From Lucinisca nassula (Eukaryota; Mollusca; Bivalvia; Lucinida; Lucinidae), in contig OY757011.1 of assembly GCA_963580285.1 (NCBI GenBank), positions 153,005,245 to 153,069,244 of the forward strand: a stretch of 64,000 nt of DNA, in the 5' to 3' direction. How positions within the stretch are numbered: the stretch's first letter is position 1; every line of letters starts with the position of its first letter. The notes under the pieces were generated by a model. The model did not search any database. It worked only from the letters and a program-made list of their open reading frames with translations, and was not told the DNA's origin. Below are positions 26,950 through 40,254 of this stretch, piece after piece. Made by a program: the position numbers and the translations under genes.

Positions 26950-29690
26950 GCGCCATGACCGTAATTAAAACGGACGGTCAAGACGACCATATATTTATAC
27001 AGATAAGGGAAACAAACTAACTAACTAGGGTATGACTTAGCGCGACCCTGAAGGAGGCCATCAACACACAACCACCCACGCAAAACTAAAACAACATACA
27101 TCAACCCACGCAATGCTCAATTAGGTAGATAAAGCGATAGTTGTAGAATAGTTGTAGAGTGGGAATCCCGTAGAGAGATTAATATAGGAAAAGAGAGATA
27201 AAAAAACCTGGAGATAGAAGAAGAAGAAGAAGAGTTTAGTTCCCAAAAAGCGATTTCAAACATTGTTAACTGTAAATATGACACATAAAAACAAGATCGC
27301 ATAGGAGTGCTCGACTGCGCACATGCGCAGGCGGACGCTTGTATGCGACCTACATGATTATATGAATTTGTACTAACTGCATTGCTAACGAGATCGGCAC
27401 ACGATATCTCGGGCCCTCAAACGACCAGGTAGGAATACAATTCCTCCTATGGTGCCTTCCTTCACGTAGGATGCGAGAATGACATGTAAACATGGCGACT
27501 CAGAATGACCAACTTACGGTCCCACAGAATATGACATCCTACGTGGAGGAGGGCACCACATTTTCCTAACTTTAACAAAAAAATGCAGAAAAGGAGATTG
27601 ACCTACTGCCACATCCTCCGCGATAGAGGTCACCCACAAACTAAAATAAACACGAACTTGGGCCCGAGACGGCGGATGCCGTCACACTATACTATATGTT
27701 GTATGTACAGAATAAACAAAAATCACAAAATATAATCTACAAGCACAACCTTGCAGGTACAAAAACTGTCCTACCCAGCATAAGAGCGCGGGTGGGCTTG
27801 CCCCAAAACGGACAACACCATCTTTAAAGCACAAGAAAAACAAACACGACAGGTCCGTGGCGGGGCGAGCACATCCGCCCGCATATATACTCAATAAGCT
27901 GGGGGCATAGACAAAATAATGTAAAAATGTACATACGTTACAACAATATGCAAAAATCAAACAAAAAAAAAAAAAAAAAAAATACCAATATCAAAATTGA
28001 TACAAAAAGCGTAGACGACATCCATAGACATGGTGCTGGCGTGAGGGTGTAGATGCGGCTGAAGCTACAAGCTAGAAGAAAGAAATGGATGAACTCTACA
28101 ATTTTGTGGTGCAAATAAGCACCACAAAATGGCTAAAAAACTTTGTCTCGAATCCCCTGATTGAATATAAGGTGCATAACACGTAACATGGAAACGTGTA
28201 TAGCAATCTTTAGAAACGTCTTCCAAATCGCAATGAAACTTTCAAACAAAATTAACGGCTAAACGATCCCCTTAATGATAAGTTGAAACTCGGAGCCTAC
28301 CCTGTTACACAAAACAACCCACACCCCTTTGCGGCAAACCGCAAAAACCCAAGGCACAGCACTGCTATAAATTAAACGCAGTGCAATATCGCAGCCAAAC
28401 CTTTAGAATGGAATTCCTAATTACTACAACTAAACTATGTTGCACAAAAACAAAGGCTCATATTTGAACTGTGCCTTGAAATATGAAGCACGCCTAGCCC
28501 AGAAACTCCTACATTTAAAGATGCCCTTTAGCGACAGGACACATGTACTCCTGAAGCAAACGGGAAGACAAAATATAAGCCCCACCGAGACCTGGAAAGG
28601 TCACGGCACCGTTTCACAAACCTCTCAGGACGGAGCTCGGCGATTGGCTACAGGGCAAGGGGATGCCCGTGGGCTCGGAGACACCTGAGACGTGAGACGA
28701 CAAACATGGACGGACGGGGATGGAGCCGAGCGATGGTCTCCCTGTTCACCGGCAACGGGGAATAGGGGTACCACCGAACGGCTACGGTGTAGTGCCAGCA
28801 TGGATTCGTTCCCTGGGACCCCACCAGCTGACGACCCGCGACACGGGGAAACTGGAAAACAACAACAATCCGCGAATGAAGTCACCTAACTTCCAATCGG
28901 CTAGCTGATAACTGTCAAGCAGACAGGAGTCAGCATATTGGCAGCCTAGGCAAAAGAGCAGTACCTCCAACTAATCCCAGCTGGCGAACTGGGGGTAGCC
29001 CCTATGTGCCCTTGGCGCCCGGTTACCTTAAAAACATCCGTCAGTCATCTATTTATTTTGCATCAGGACAAAGAAGAAGAACAACGTTGAATTCGAAGGG
29101 ATGTTTTTTTATTGTATCGTGATCCCAAATGAATATCAAAGGAGTCAGTAAAATGTCCATTTAAAGAAGCATTGAACCCATCTAATTAAAAATCAATTAG
29201 TCCTTACAAAAGAAACATTCTGACTAAAAGACAAAAATTATTCTATTGTGGAAGCAGGCTACAAACCGCATACAAATCCATGCACTTTCCACTTGTCTGG
29301 AGCAAAATAATCCGTAAACAAAATTTGCCGCATGACGTTAAATTAAACTGGAAATTTCTTCTGACGTAACGTCAACTTTCAACGTCATTTTCCACGTTTT
29401 ACGCTGATACTCGTAACCGCTGATACTCGTTTTCAGCATTTCTTTTAGGGCTACTGATGAGGCCTTGATGGCCGAAACAAGCTTGTCTGGCCCAAACAAC
29501 AAATGGATTCTGCTATTTTCGTTTTTGATTGCGTTCATGGTTCATGGTTCTCAAAGGGCATCCCTTTTAGCCTTATTTAATACACATGATTTAAAGCAAA
29601 CTAGACATTTGAACAATTTCCTGCAATTGTTTTTAGCGATTGGTGGATTCCATACATGGACTCCTTTAATAGATTGTTCCCAGCAAGGAC
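26950..29690. other. No gene recognised; inverted repeat 27,451-27,557 and hairpin 28,101-28,130
   Basis: The arms GGTGCCTTCCTTCACGTAGG... (27,451-27,473) and its inverse (27,535-27,557) match at about 21 of 23 bases with a 61-base spacer. At 28,101-28,130, ATTTTGTGGTGC and GCACCACAAAAT form a perfect 12-bp stem with a 6-base loop. The 28.6-29.0 kb part is unusually GC-rich, with short open frames on both strands but nothing I recognise; it could be LTR or UTR of the minus-strand relic. Confidence 0.4.
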
Positions 29691-32600
29691 AATTTATATA
29701 GGTATGTTTAATAGACTGTTCCCACCAAGGACACTTTCTGTAGGTATGTTTATAGACTGTTCCAAGCACAGACACTTCTGTAGGTATGTTTATGGACTGT
29801 TCCCAGCCCGGACAATTATATAGGTATGTTAAATAGACTGTTCCCACCAAGGACACTTTTCGTAGTTATGGTTAGTAGACATTTTCCAGCACGGACACTT
29901 TCTAAAGCTATCATAAAAAGACTGGTCCCAGCATGGACACTTTCTGTAGGTATATTTAAAAGACTGTTCCCACCACGGACACTTTCTGTAGTACGCTTCA
30001 TAGTCTGTTCCCAGCAAGGACACTTTCTGTAGCTATGTTTAATAGACTGTTCCCACCAAGGACACTTTCTGTAGGTATGTTTAATAGATTGTTCCCAGCA
30101 CGGATACTTCTGTTGTAATGTTTAATAGACTGTTTCCAACAAGGACACTTTCTATACGAATGTTTAATAAGAAGTTCCCACCAAGCACACTTTCTGTAGC
30201 TATGTTTAATAGACTGTTCCCAGCATGGACACTTTTTGTAGCTATGTTTAATAGGCTGTTTCCAGCACGGACACTTCTGTATATATGTTTAATAGACTGT
30301 TTCCAACAAGGTCTCTTTCTATACGTATGTTTAATAAACTGTTCCAACCAAGGACATTTTCTGTAGCTATGTTTAATAGAATGTTCCCACCAAGGACACT
30401 TTCTGTAGCCATTTTTAACAGACTGTTCCCACCAAGGACACTTCATGTAGCTATGTTTAATAGACTGTTCCCAGCATGGACACTTTTTGTAGCTATGTTT
30501 AATAGGCTGTTTCCAGCGCGGACACTTCTGTATATATGTTTAATAGACTGTTTCCAACAAGGACTCTTTCTATACGTCTGTGTAATAAACTTTTCCCACC
30601 AAGGACACTTTCTGTAGCTATGTTTAATAGAATGTCCCCACCAAGGACACTTTCTGTAGCCGTTTTTAACAGACTGTTCCCAACAAGGACACTTCATGTA
30701 GCTATGTTTAATAGACTGTTCCCAGCATGGACACTTTTTGTAGCTATGTTTAATAGAATGTTCCCACCAAGGACACTTTCTGTAGCCATTTTTAACTGAC
30801 TTTTCCCAATAAGGACACTTTTTGTAGCTATGTTTAATAGGCTGTTTCCAGCACGGACACTTCTGTATATATGTTTAATAGACTGTTTCCAACAAGGACT
30901 CTTTCTATACGTATGTTTAATAAACTGTTCCCACCAAGGACACTTTCTGTAGCTATGTTTAATAGAATGTCCCCACCAAGGACACTTTCTGTAGCCGTTT
31001 ATAACAGACTGTTCCCACCAAGGACACTTCATGTAGCTATGTTTAATAGACTGTTCCCAGCATGGACACTTTTTGTAGCTATGTTTAATAGAATGTTCCC
31101 ACAAAGGACACTTTCTGTAACCATTTTTAACAGACTGTTCCCACCAACGACACTTCATGTAGCTATGTTTAATAGACTATTCCCAGCATGGACACTTTTT
31201 GTAGCTATGTTTAATAGGCTGATTCCAGCACGGACACTTCTGTATATATGTTTAATTGACTGTTTCCAACAAGGACACTTTCTATACGTATGTTTAATAA
31301 ACTGTTCCCACCAAGGACACTTTCTGTAGCTATGTTTAATAGAATGTCCCCACCAAGAACACTTTCTGTAGCCGTTTTTAACAGACTGTTCCCACCAAGG
31401 ACACTTCATGTAGCTATGTTTAATAGACTGTTCCCAGCATGGACACTTTTTGTAGCTATGTTTAATAGAATGTTCCCACAAAGGACACTTTCTGTAGCCA
31501 TTTTTAACAGACTGTTCCCACTAAGGACATTTTTGTAGCTATGTTTAATAGGCTGTTTCCAGCACGGACACTTCTGTATATATGTTTAATAGACTGTTTC
31601 CAACAAGGACTCTTTCTATACGTATGTTTAATAAACTGTTCCCACCAAGGACACTTTCTGTAGCTATGTTTAATAGAATGTCCCCACCAAGGACACTTTC
31701 TGTAGCCGTTTTTAACAGACTGTTCCCATCAAGGACACTTCATGTAGCTATGTTTAATAGACTGTTCCCAGCATGGACACTTTTTGTAGCTATGTTTAAT
31801 AGAATGTTCCCACCAAGGACACTTTCTGTAGCCATTTTTAACAGACTGTTCCCACCAAGGACACTTCATGTAGCTATGTTTAATAGACTGTTCCCAGCAT
31901 GGACACTTTTGTAGCTATTTTTAATAGAATGTTCCCACCAAGGACACTTTCTGTAGCCGTTTTTAACAGACTGTTCCCACCAAGGACACTTCATTTAGCT
32001 ATGTTTAATAGACTGTTCCCAGCATGGACACTTTTTGTAGCTATGTATAATAGAATGTTCCCACCAAGCACACTTTCTGTAGCTATGTTTAATAGACTGT
32101 TCCCAGCATGGACACTTTTTGTAGCTATGTTTAATAGGCTGTTTCCAGCACGGACACTTCTGTATATATGTTTAATAGACTGTTTCCAACAAGGTCTCTT
32201 TCTATACGTATGTTTAATAAACTGTTCCAACCAAGGACATTTTCTGTAGCTATGTTTAATAGAATGTTCCCACCAAGGACACTTTCTGTAGCCATTTTTA
32301 ACAGACTGTTCCCACCAAGGACACTTCATGTAGCTATGTTTAATAGACTGTTCCCAGCATGGACACTTTTTGTAGCTATGTTTAATAGGCTGTTTCCAGC
32401 GCGGACACTTCTGTATATATGTTTAATAGACTGTTTCCAACAAGGACTCTTTCTATACGTCTGTGTAATAAACTTTTCCCACCAAGGACACTTTCTGTAG
32501 CTATGTTTAATAGAATGTCCCCACCAAGGACACTTTCTGTAGCCGTTTTTAATAGACTGTTCCCAACAAGGACACTTCATGTAGCTATGTTTAATAGACT

Positions 32601-35600
32601 GTTCCCAGCATGGACACTTTTTGTAGCTATGTTTAATAGAATGTTCCCACCAAGGACACTTTCTGTAGCCATTTTTAACTGACTTTTCCCAATAAGGACA
32701 CTTTTTGTAGCTATGTTTAATAGGCTGTTTCCAGCACGGACACTTCTGTATATATGTTTAATAGACTGTTTCCAACAAGGACTCTTTCTATACGTATGTT
32801 TAATAAACTGTTCCCACCAAGGACACTTTCTGTAGCTATGTTTAATAGAATGTCCCCACCAAGGACACTTTCTGTAGCCGTTTATAACAGACTGTTCCCA
32901 CCAAGGACACTTCATGTAGCTATGTTTAATAGACTGTTCCCAGCATGGACACTTTTTGTAGCTATGTTTAATAGAATGTTCCCACAAAGGACACTTTCTG
33001 TAACCATTTTTAACAGACTGTTCCCACCAACGACACTTCATGTAGCTATGTTTAATAGACTGTTCCCAGCATGGACACTTTTTGTAGCTATGTTTAATAG
33101 GCTGATTCCAGCACGGACACTTCTGTATATATGTTTAATTGACTGTTTCCAACAAGGACACTGTCTATACGTATGTTTAATAAACTGTTCCCACCAAGGA
33201 CACTTTCTGTAGCTATGTTTAATAGAATGTCCCCACCAAGAACACTTTCTGTAGCCGTTTTTAACAGACTGTTCCCACCAAGGACACTTCATGTAGCTAT
33301 GTTTAATAGACTGTTCCCAGCATGGACACTTTTTGTAGCTATGTTTAATAGAATGTTCCCACAAAGGACACTTTCTGTAGCCATTTTTAACAGACTGTTC
33401 CCACTAAGGACATTTTTGTAGCTATGTTTAATAGGCTGTTTCCAGCACGGACACTTCTGTATATATGTTTAATAGACTGTTTCCAACAAGGACTCTTTCT
33501 ATACGTATGTTTAATAAACTGTTCCCCCCAAGGACACTTTCTGTAGCTATGTTTAATAGAATGTCCCCACCAAGGACACTTTCTGTAGCCGTTTTTAACA
33601 GACTGTTCCCATCAAGGACACTTCATGTAGCTATGTTTAATAGACTGTTCCCAGCATGGACACTTTTTGTAGCTATGTTTAATAGAATGTTCCCACCAAG
33701 GACACTTTCTGTAGCCATTTTTAACAGACTGTTCCCACCAAGGACACTTCATGTAGCTATGTTTAATAGACTGTTCCCAGCATGGACACTTTTGTAGCTA
33801 TGTTTAATAGAATGTTCCCACCAAGGACACTTTCTGTAGCCGTTTTTAACAGACTGTTCCCACCAAGGACACTTCATTTAGCTATGTTTAATAGACTGTT
33901 CCCAGCATGGACACTTTTTGTAGCTATGTATAATAGAATGTTCCCACCAAGGACACTTTCTGTAGCCATTTTCAACAGACTGTTCCCACCAAGGACACTT
34001 CATGTAGCTATGTTTAATAGACTGTTCCCAGCATGGACACTTTTTGTAGCTATGTTTAATAGGCTGTTTCCAGCACGGACACTTCTGTATATATGTTTAA
34101 TTGACTGTTTCCAACAAGGTCTCCTTCTATACGTATGTTTCTGTAACCATTTTTAACAGACTGTTCCCACCAACGACACTTCATGTAGCTATGTTTAATA
34201 GACTGTTCCCAGCATGGACACTTTTTGTAGCTATGTTTAATAGGCTGATTCCAGCACGGACACTTCTGTATATATGTTTAATTGACTGTTTCCAACAAGG
34301 TCTCCTTCTATACGTATGTTTAATAAACTGTTCCCACCAAGGACACTTTCTGTAGCCGTTTTTAACAGACTGTTACCTCCAAGGACACTTCGTGTAGCTA
34401 TGTTTAATAGACTGTTCCCAGCATGGACACTTTCTATACGTATATTTAATAAACTGTTCCCACCAAGGACACTTTCTGTAGCTATGTTTAATAGAATGTC
34501 CCCACCAAGGACACTTTCTGTAGCCGTTTTTAACAGACTGTTCCCACCAAGGACACTTCATTTAGCTATGTTTAATAGACTGTTCCCAGCATGGACACTT
34601 TTTGTAGCTATGTTTAATAGAATGTTCCCACCAAGGACACTTTCTGTAGCCATTTTCAACAGACTGTTCCCACCAAGGACACTTCATGTAGCTATGTTTA
34701 ATAGACTGTTCCCAGCATGGACACTTTTTGTAGCTATGTTTAATAGGCTGTTTCCAGCACGGACACTTCTGTATATATGTTTAATTGACTGTTTCCAACA
34801 AGGTCTCCTTCTATACGTATGTTTAATAAACTGTTCCCACCAAGGACACTTTCTGTAGCTATGTTTAATAGAATGTCCCCACCAAGGACACTTTCTGTAG
34901 CCGTTTTTAACAGACTGTTCCCACCAAGGACACTTCATGTAGCTATGTTTAATAGACTGTTCCCAGCATGGACACTTTTTGTAGCTATGTTTAATAGGCT
35001 GTTTCCAGCACGGACACTTCTGTATATATGTTTAATAGACTGTTTCCAACAAGGACTCTTTCTATACGTATGTTTAATAAACTGTTCCCACCAAGGACAC
35101 TTTCTGTAGCTATGTTTAATAGAATGTCCCCACCAAGGACACTTTCTGTAGCCGTTTTTAACAGACTGTTCCCACCAAGGACACTTCATTTAGCTATGTT
35201 TAATAGACTGTTCCCAGCATGGACACTTTTTGTAGCCATGTTTAATAGAATGTTCCCACCAAGGACACTTTCTGTAGCCATTTTTAACAGACTGTTCCCA
35301 CCAACGACACTTCATGTAGCTATGTTTAATAGACTGTTCCCAGCATGAACATTTTTGTAGCTATGTTTAATAGGCTGTTTCCAGCACGAACACTTCTGTA
35401 TATATGTTTTATAGACTGTTTCCAACAAGGACTCTTTCTATACGTATGTTTAATAAACTGTTCCCACCAAGGACACTTTCTGTAGCTATGTTTAATAGAA
35501 TGTCCCCACCAAGGACACTTTCTGTAGCCGTTTTTAACAGACTGTTCCCACCAAGGACACTTCATGTAGCTATGTTTAATAGACTGTTCCCAGCATGGAC

Positions 35601-36520
35601 ACTTTTGTAGCTATGTTTGATAGAATGTTCCCACCAAGGACACTTTCTGTAGCCATTTTTAACAGACTTTTCCCACCAATGACACTTCATGTAGCTATGT
35701 TTAATAGACTGTTCCCAGCATGGACACTTTTTGTAGCTATGTTTAATAGGCTGTTGCAGCACGGACACTTCTGTATATATGTTTAATAGACTGTTTCCAA
35801 CAAGGACTCTTTCTATACGTATGTTTAATAAACTGTTCCCACCAAGGACACTTTCTGTAGCTATGTTTAATAGAATGTCCCCACCAAGGACACTTTCTGT
35901 AGCCATTTTTAACAGACTGTTCTCACCAAGGACACTTCATGTAGCTATGTTTAATAGACTGTTCCCAGCATGGACACTTTTTGTAGCTATGTTTAATAGG
36001 CTGTTTCCAGCACGGACACTTCTGTATGTATGTTTAATAGACTGTTTCCAACAAGGACTCTTTCTATACGTATGTTTAATAAACTGTTTCCACCAAGGAC
36101 ACCTTCTGTAGCTATGTTTAATAGAATGTCCCCACCAAGGACTTTCTGTAGCCATGTTTAATAGACTGTTGGCACCAAAGACACTTTCTGTAATTATGTT
36201 TAATAGACTGTTCCCCGACAAGGATACTTTCTGTAGCTATGAATATTAGTCTCTTCTCAGCACGGACACTTCTGAAGGTATGTTCAATAGACGGACGGAC
36301 ACTTCTGTAGGTATGTTTAATAGACTGTTCCCACCAAGGACACTGTCTGAACCTATGTCAATTAGACTGTTCCCATCACGGAAACTTTCTGGAGCTATGA
36401 TTTATAGACTGTTCCCAGCACGTTCACTTCTGTAGGTATGTTTAATAGACTGTTCCCAGCACGGACAGTTTCTGAAGCTATGTTCAATACACTGTTCCCA
36501 CCAAAGACACTTGTTTCATA
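29690..36520. repeat. 42-bp satellite array with higher-order structure (about 6.8 kb)
   Basis: Basic unit about 42 bp, with words ATGTTTAATAGACTGTTCCC, then CACCAAGGACACTTTCTGTA and a GC joint. About 160 units. Variants are ordered: a recurrent block of six units, one of them 41 bp (CACTTCTGTATATATG), gives 251-bp repeats (for example 34,684, 34,935). Divergent edge units lie at 29,690-30,120 and 36,240-36,520. Because 42 is divisible by three, many frames stay open on both strands, but 41-bp units break them; I do not annotate genes here. Confidence 0.95.
30184..33949. repeat. Tandem 1,883-bp duplication within the 42-bp array
   Basis: 30,184-32,066 and 32,067-33,949 are near-identical at an offset of 1,883 bp, including all unit variants and phase breaks. 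I see only a handful of differences (for example the base after GACT near 31,168/33,051, and CACTTTCTATA versus CACTGTCTATA near 31,277/33,160). 1,883 is not a multiple of 42, so the register is kept by the 41-bp units. Confidence 0.85.
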
Positions 36521-36529
36521 TATCGGGGG

Positions 36530-37105
36530 CTCGCAAAACGTATATGTGACGGGACAACATTAGGGAGCCTCGAATTTATGTCCACTTGTGGGGCATTAAC
36601 GCAAAGGAAATTCTAAGATACTTAGAATCCTTTACAATATTTATATGGAATAAGTCTAATATTTATAAACAACACTGGTTACATAATTTTACAAAGACAA
36701 ACTTAAAGGGACAGTTGACTCGCAATCTATTCCACTTAGGTTAAGACAGAATGAAAATTAGTCTGGGTCCAATTAAATTTCTGTCTTAATACAAGTGGAA
36801 TACACTTGAATCACACTTGAATTACACATGAAGTACACACACTCATTCACACCCTCACATACTTAACATAATGTTCTGTCTCCCTTCCTGTTGATGATAA
36901 GGACCTGATGAGTGTTTATGGCACCATAATGTTTTATATAAACTTTATATTAACCAGTATATTCACAGTAATGACTGTTTCACCAACCAGGTTTTGCCTC
37001 TGTGTTGTACCGTGGCGATTACATCTATAGCTGCTCACCGCCGAATAAAATGTAGTAACAGGGGTGGGGGACACATAAACCCCTTTACACCATTCTATAC
37101 TCATC
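36530..37105. other. No gene recognised
   Basis: AT-rich sequence between the satellite array and a minisatellite. I see no repeat family member or protein similarity. Confidence 0.5.
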
Positions 37106-37107
37106 AT

Positions 37108-37232
37108 CCATATCATCACTGCCTCATATCACTGATGCCTCATATCACTGATGCCTCGTATCACCGTTGTCTTATATCAACGACGCCTCATATTAACGAT
37201 GCCTTATATCAACAATGCCTCATATCAATGAT
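37108..37232 (+). repeat. Minisatellite, 16-18-bp units
   Basis: About eight degenerate copies of CCTCATATCACTGATG. It is followed at 37,238-37,260 by GTCAGGTGAGCGATTCAGG, a word resembling the ends of 'GCTCACCTGACC' type core-repeat elements (compare 42,560). Confidence 0.7.
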
Positions 37233-37308
37233 TGACGTCAGGTGAGCGATTCAGGCTGCAATGTTGATATTCTATAAGTGTAACTGCAATGTCCCCAACA
37301 CGGACAGT

Positions 37309-38398
37309 ATGCGCCCACAAAGGACTGTTCCGGACAAGGTCATAGTGTTGCGTGTTGCAATTATATACTGTAGCATCAAGTACCTCCAAAAAAAGGGGTT
37401 AGCTCCTAAGGACATTCATGCCGATATGGTTGCTACATTAGGGGATGCTGCTCATTCGTATGCAACCGTGAAAAGGTGGGCAGCAAATTTTAAGATGGGC
37501 AAGGACAGCCTTGAAGATGATGACCGGTGTGGACGACCCACAACGGCAACAACTGAGGAAACCATCAGCCAAGTGCACAGGGCCGTGATGGATGACAGGC
37601 GTTTAACTGTGAATCAGTTAACTAACACTGTTGGTATCTCCCGTGAACGAGTAGAGAACATTCTACATAGTGAATTAGGAATGTCGAAGGTTTCAGCCAG
37701 ATGGGTGCCACGGCTTTTGACGCCTGACCAAAAGTTGACTAGACTGAACCTGTCACAAGCCAACTTGGCTATTTTTGAAGCAGACCAAGATGGTTTTCTT
37801 GACCGTTTTGTCACTCAGGATGAGTGTTGGGTTCATCACTTTGAGCCAGAGACCAAAAGACAATCCATGCAAAGGAAGCACCATGGCTCACCCCCTCCAA
37901 AGAAGGCAAAGGTCTAGTCCTCTGCAGGGAAGGTGATGGCATCAGTGTTCTGGGATGCCAAGGGTATAATTTTCATAGATTACCTTCAAAAGGGCAGAAC
38001 AATTAATGGGGAGCATTATGCAGATCTGCTAAAACAATTGCGAAAAGCAATTAAGGCTAAACGACCCGGAAAATTGACAAAAAGGGGTCTTGTTCCATCA
38101 CGACAATGCGCCTGCTCATAAATCGGTTGTCGAAATGGCTGCTGTGCATGACTGTGGCTTCACACTTGTCGATCACTCTCCGTATTCACCTAATCTAGCT
38201 CCATCAGATTATTTCCTGTTTCCAAACATGAAAAAGCATTTGGCTGGGCAGCATTATCGGTCAGACTAGGCGGTGATAGCTGCTGTAGAGGAGTTTTTCA
38301 GGGACCAAGATGAGACCGTCTATACCACTAGGACCCAAGGACTCCAGCATCGCTGGAGGAAGTGTGTGGACAGGAAGGGAGACTATGTTGAAAAATAA
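37309..38398 (+). pseudogene. Mariner-type transposase, inactivated
   Basis: Recognisable from KYLQKKGLAPKDIHADM (helix-turn-helix region) through CGRPTTATTEETISQVH and WVPRLLTPDQK to the end of the catalytic domain. Catalytic residues: Asp in TQDECWVHHF (37,819), Asp in HHDNAPAH (38,102) and Asp in LAPSDYFLF (38,207); the last two are 34 residues apart, the mariner D34D signature. Damage: TAG at 37,915, a frameshift at about 38,085-38,092, TAG at 38,267. Reading ends at TAA 38,396. Would have cut and pasted a mariner at TA sites. I could not find a convincing TIR pair. Confidence 0.9.
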
Positions 38399-38399
38399 G

Positions 38400-38960
38400 G
38401 CACTTTCAGCATGGACAAACCATTGGATCTTGGTCAGGCTCAGAACTTTTCAGCCTACCACAATGTATTCCTTAAATGTTGATTGATTCAAGTCACCAGT
38501 TTAGAGACTCACTTGATAGTTCACCCGCTGACAAATATGCTTGGTGATGTATATTCACCTCACTAAATAAAAACCGGAAGGAAATGTCATCAGCAACTTT
38601 TCACAAATGTATCTGTTGGTCCCTGTTATGATACATCTATGACCAGCCAGAAAAATAATTTATTTTATGTATGTTTTAATATGGATTTTTATCAAGCTCT
38701 GTGACACAACAAGAAAAAGCGGCAAAATCGTTCATAGGTATCTGAGTTCCTTGGCCATGCCCAGATTGAAACAGAGTCATCAAGTTTCAAATGTATGTGC
38801 AAAAATAACCGTCCTGCATACTGACGAAAAAGAAATTGTTTAAAAAAAATACTAAAAATCATTTAGCGCGAAAATAGTGTAAAATTTCCTCAGCAAACTC
38901 CCACTAATATAGTTCAGTGGCATTGTTAGTGCTAAAGATCTACCTGTGATGACTCATTCT
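38400..38960. other. No gene recognised
   Basis: AT-rich; may include the decayed 3' end of the mariner. No inverted terminus found. Confidence 0.45.
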
Positions 38961-38965
38961 TTTGT

Positions 38966-39160
38966 TTGTTTGATTGATTTGAGGTTTTACGTTCCCGTCA
39001 ACACTATTTAGGTCATTTTGGAGACGTTGCTTCAAAATTTGTGGGACTTTTACCCGACATTTAGATGAAATGAAATCTCAGTCCCTGCCGCCCAATGAAA
39101 CCAATAGTGTTTATAAACATGGACGGGCCGACTCGCGGCAATTTTCCTGGGCAGACTTAG
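38966..39160 (+). repeat. Family D repeat, 3' truncated
   Basis: Starts TTTGAGGTTTTACGTTCCCG, contains GACGTTGCTTCAAAATTTG and CCAATAGTGTTTATAAACAT, and ends after CCTGGGCAGACTTAG. It is cut shortly before the palindromic array element at 39,215. Confidence 0.7.
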
Positions 39161-39214
39161 TCGGCAACATTCTTTCATGGAGATTCAACATGAATCTTTT
39201 CTATGGTCATTCTC

Positions 39215-40122
39215 TATGGGGAACCCTTTACTATTTATTCCCTATTAATAGATATCCATAATTATTTATTGATATCAATACTTATTTACGGATATCCATA
39301 ATTCGAATTATTGATATCCATCACTCGATTTATGGATATCCATAAATCGATCTGAATTATTGATATTCATTTATCGAATAATGGATATCCATTATTCGAT
39401 TTATGGAAATCTAAAATTCGAATTATGGATATCCATAAATCAGTCGAATTATGGATATCCATAATCCCATCAATCGAATAATGGATATCCATAATTCGAT
39501 TTATGGATACCATTAATTCGAATTATGGATATCCATAATTAGGTCCATTTATGGATATCCATAATTCGTCTTGGCAAATAAATAAAATAACTAATGACTG
39601 AAACCAAAAGCGCTTGCGGTGAAGCGGTTCATAATTCGACTTATGGATATCCATAAATCCGCCGAATAATGGCTATCCATAATTCGTATAGATATCCATA
39701 ATCGAATTATAGATATCCATAATTCGATTTATTGATATCATTTATTCAGAGCGATTAATGGATATCCATAAATCGAGATATGGATATCCATAATTCAGCC
39801 CAATTTATGGATATCCATAATTCGATTTATGGCTATCTATAATTCGAATTATGGATATCAATAAATCATCAGAATAATGAATATCCATCTTTTGATTCAT
39901 TGATATCCATACTTGGAATTACTGATATCCATTATTATGGATATCCATAATTCGCACTGAATTAATGATATCCATAAATCGAATTATGGATATCCATAAT
40001 TCGAATTATGGATATCTGTAATTCGAGTTATGCATATCCATCATTCGGGTGATTTATGGATATCCATAATTCGAATTATGGCTATCTATAGATATGAATT
40101 AAATAGTAAAACGGGACCCCAT
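39215..40122. mobile_element. Palindromic GGATATCC array bounded by imperfect inverted termini (908 bp)
   Basis: Left end ATGGGGAACCCTTTACTATT (39,215) and right end AATAGTAAAACGGGACCCCA (to 40,122) are inverted relatives. Between them are some 35-40 degenerate units of about 20-24 bp centred on the self-complementary TATGGATATCCATA, joined by AATTCGAATT-like words that are also self-complementary. A non-repetitive island lies at about 39,568-39,630. Almost every sub-segment can fold on itself. No coding capacity. Confidence 0.75.
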
Positions 40123-40254
40123 AATTAACTGCTTACGTATAAGCTTGCCTAGAAAAAGTGTGGATAGGTAAACTAACCGGTTCAAACATGACCTAAAACA
40201 GTGTTGACTGGATCGTTAAACTCCAATGCAAACAAACAATCAAACACCCTACAG

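Noticed and set aside
29690..36520. Dozens of overlapping ORFs of 60-180 codons on both strands
   Set aside because: They follow from a 42-bp repeat unit divisible by three. Frames end wherever a 41-bp unit occurs and no start context or non-repeat domain is present.
29690..36520. CRISPR-like regular array
   Set aside because: Repeats are contiguous, with no unique spacers, no cas genes and a eukaryotic context.
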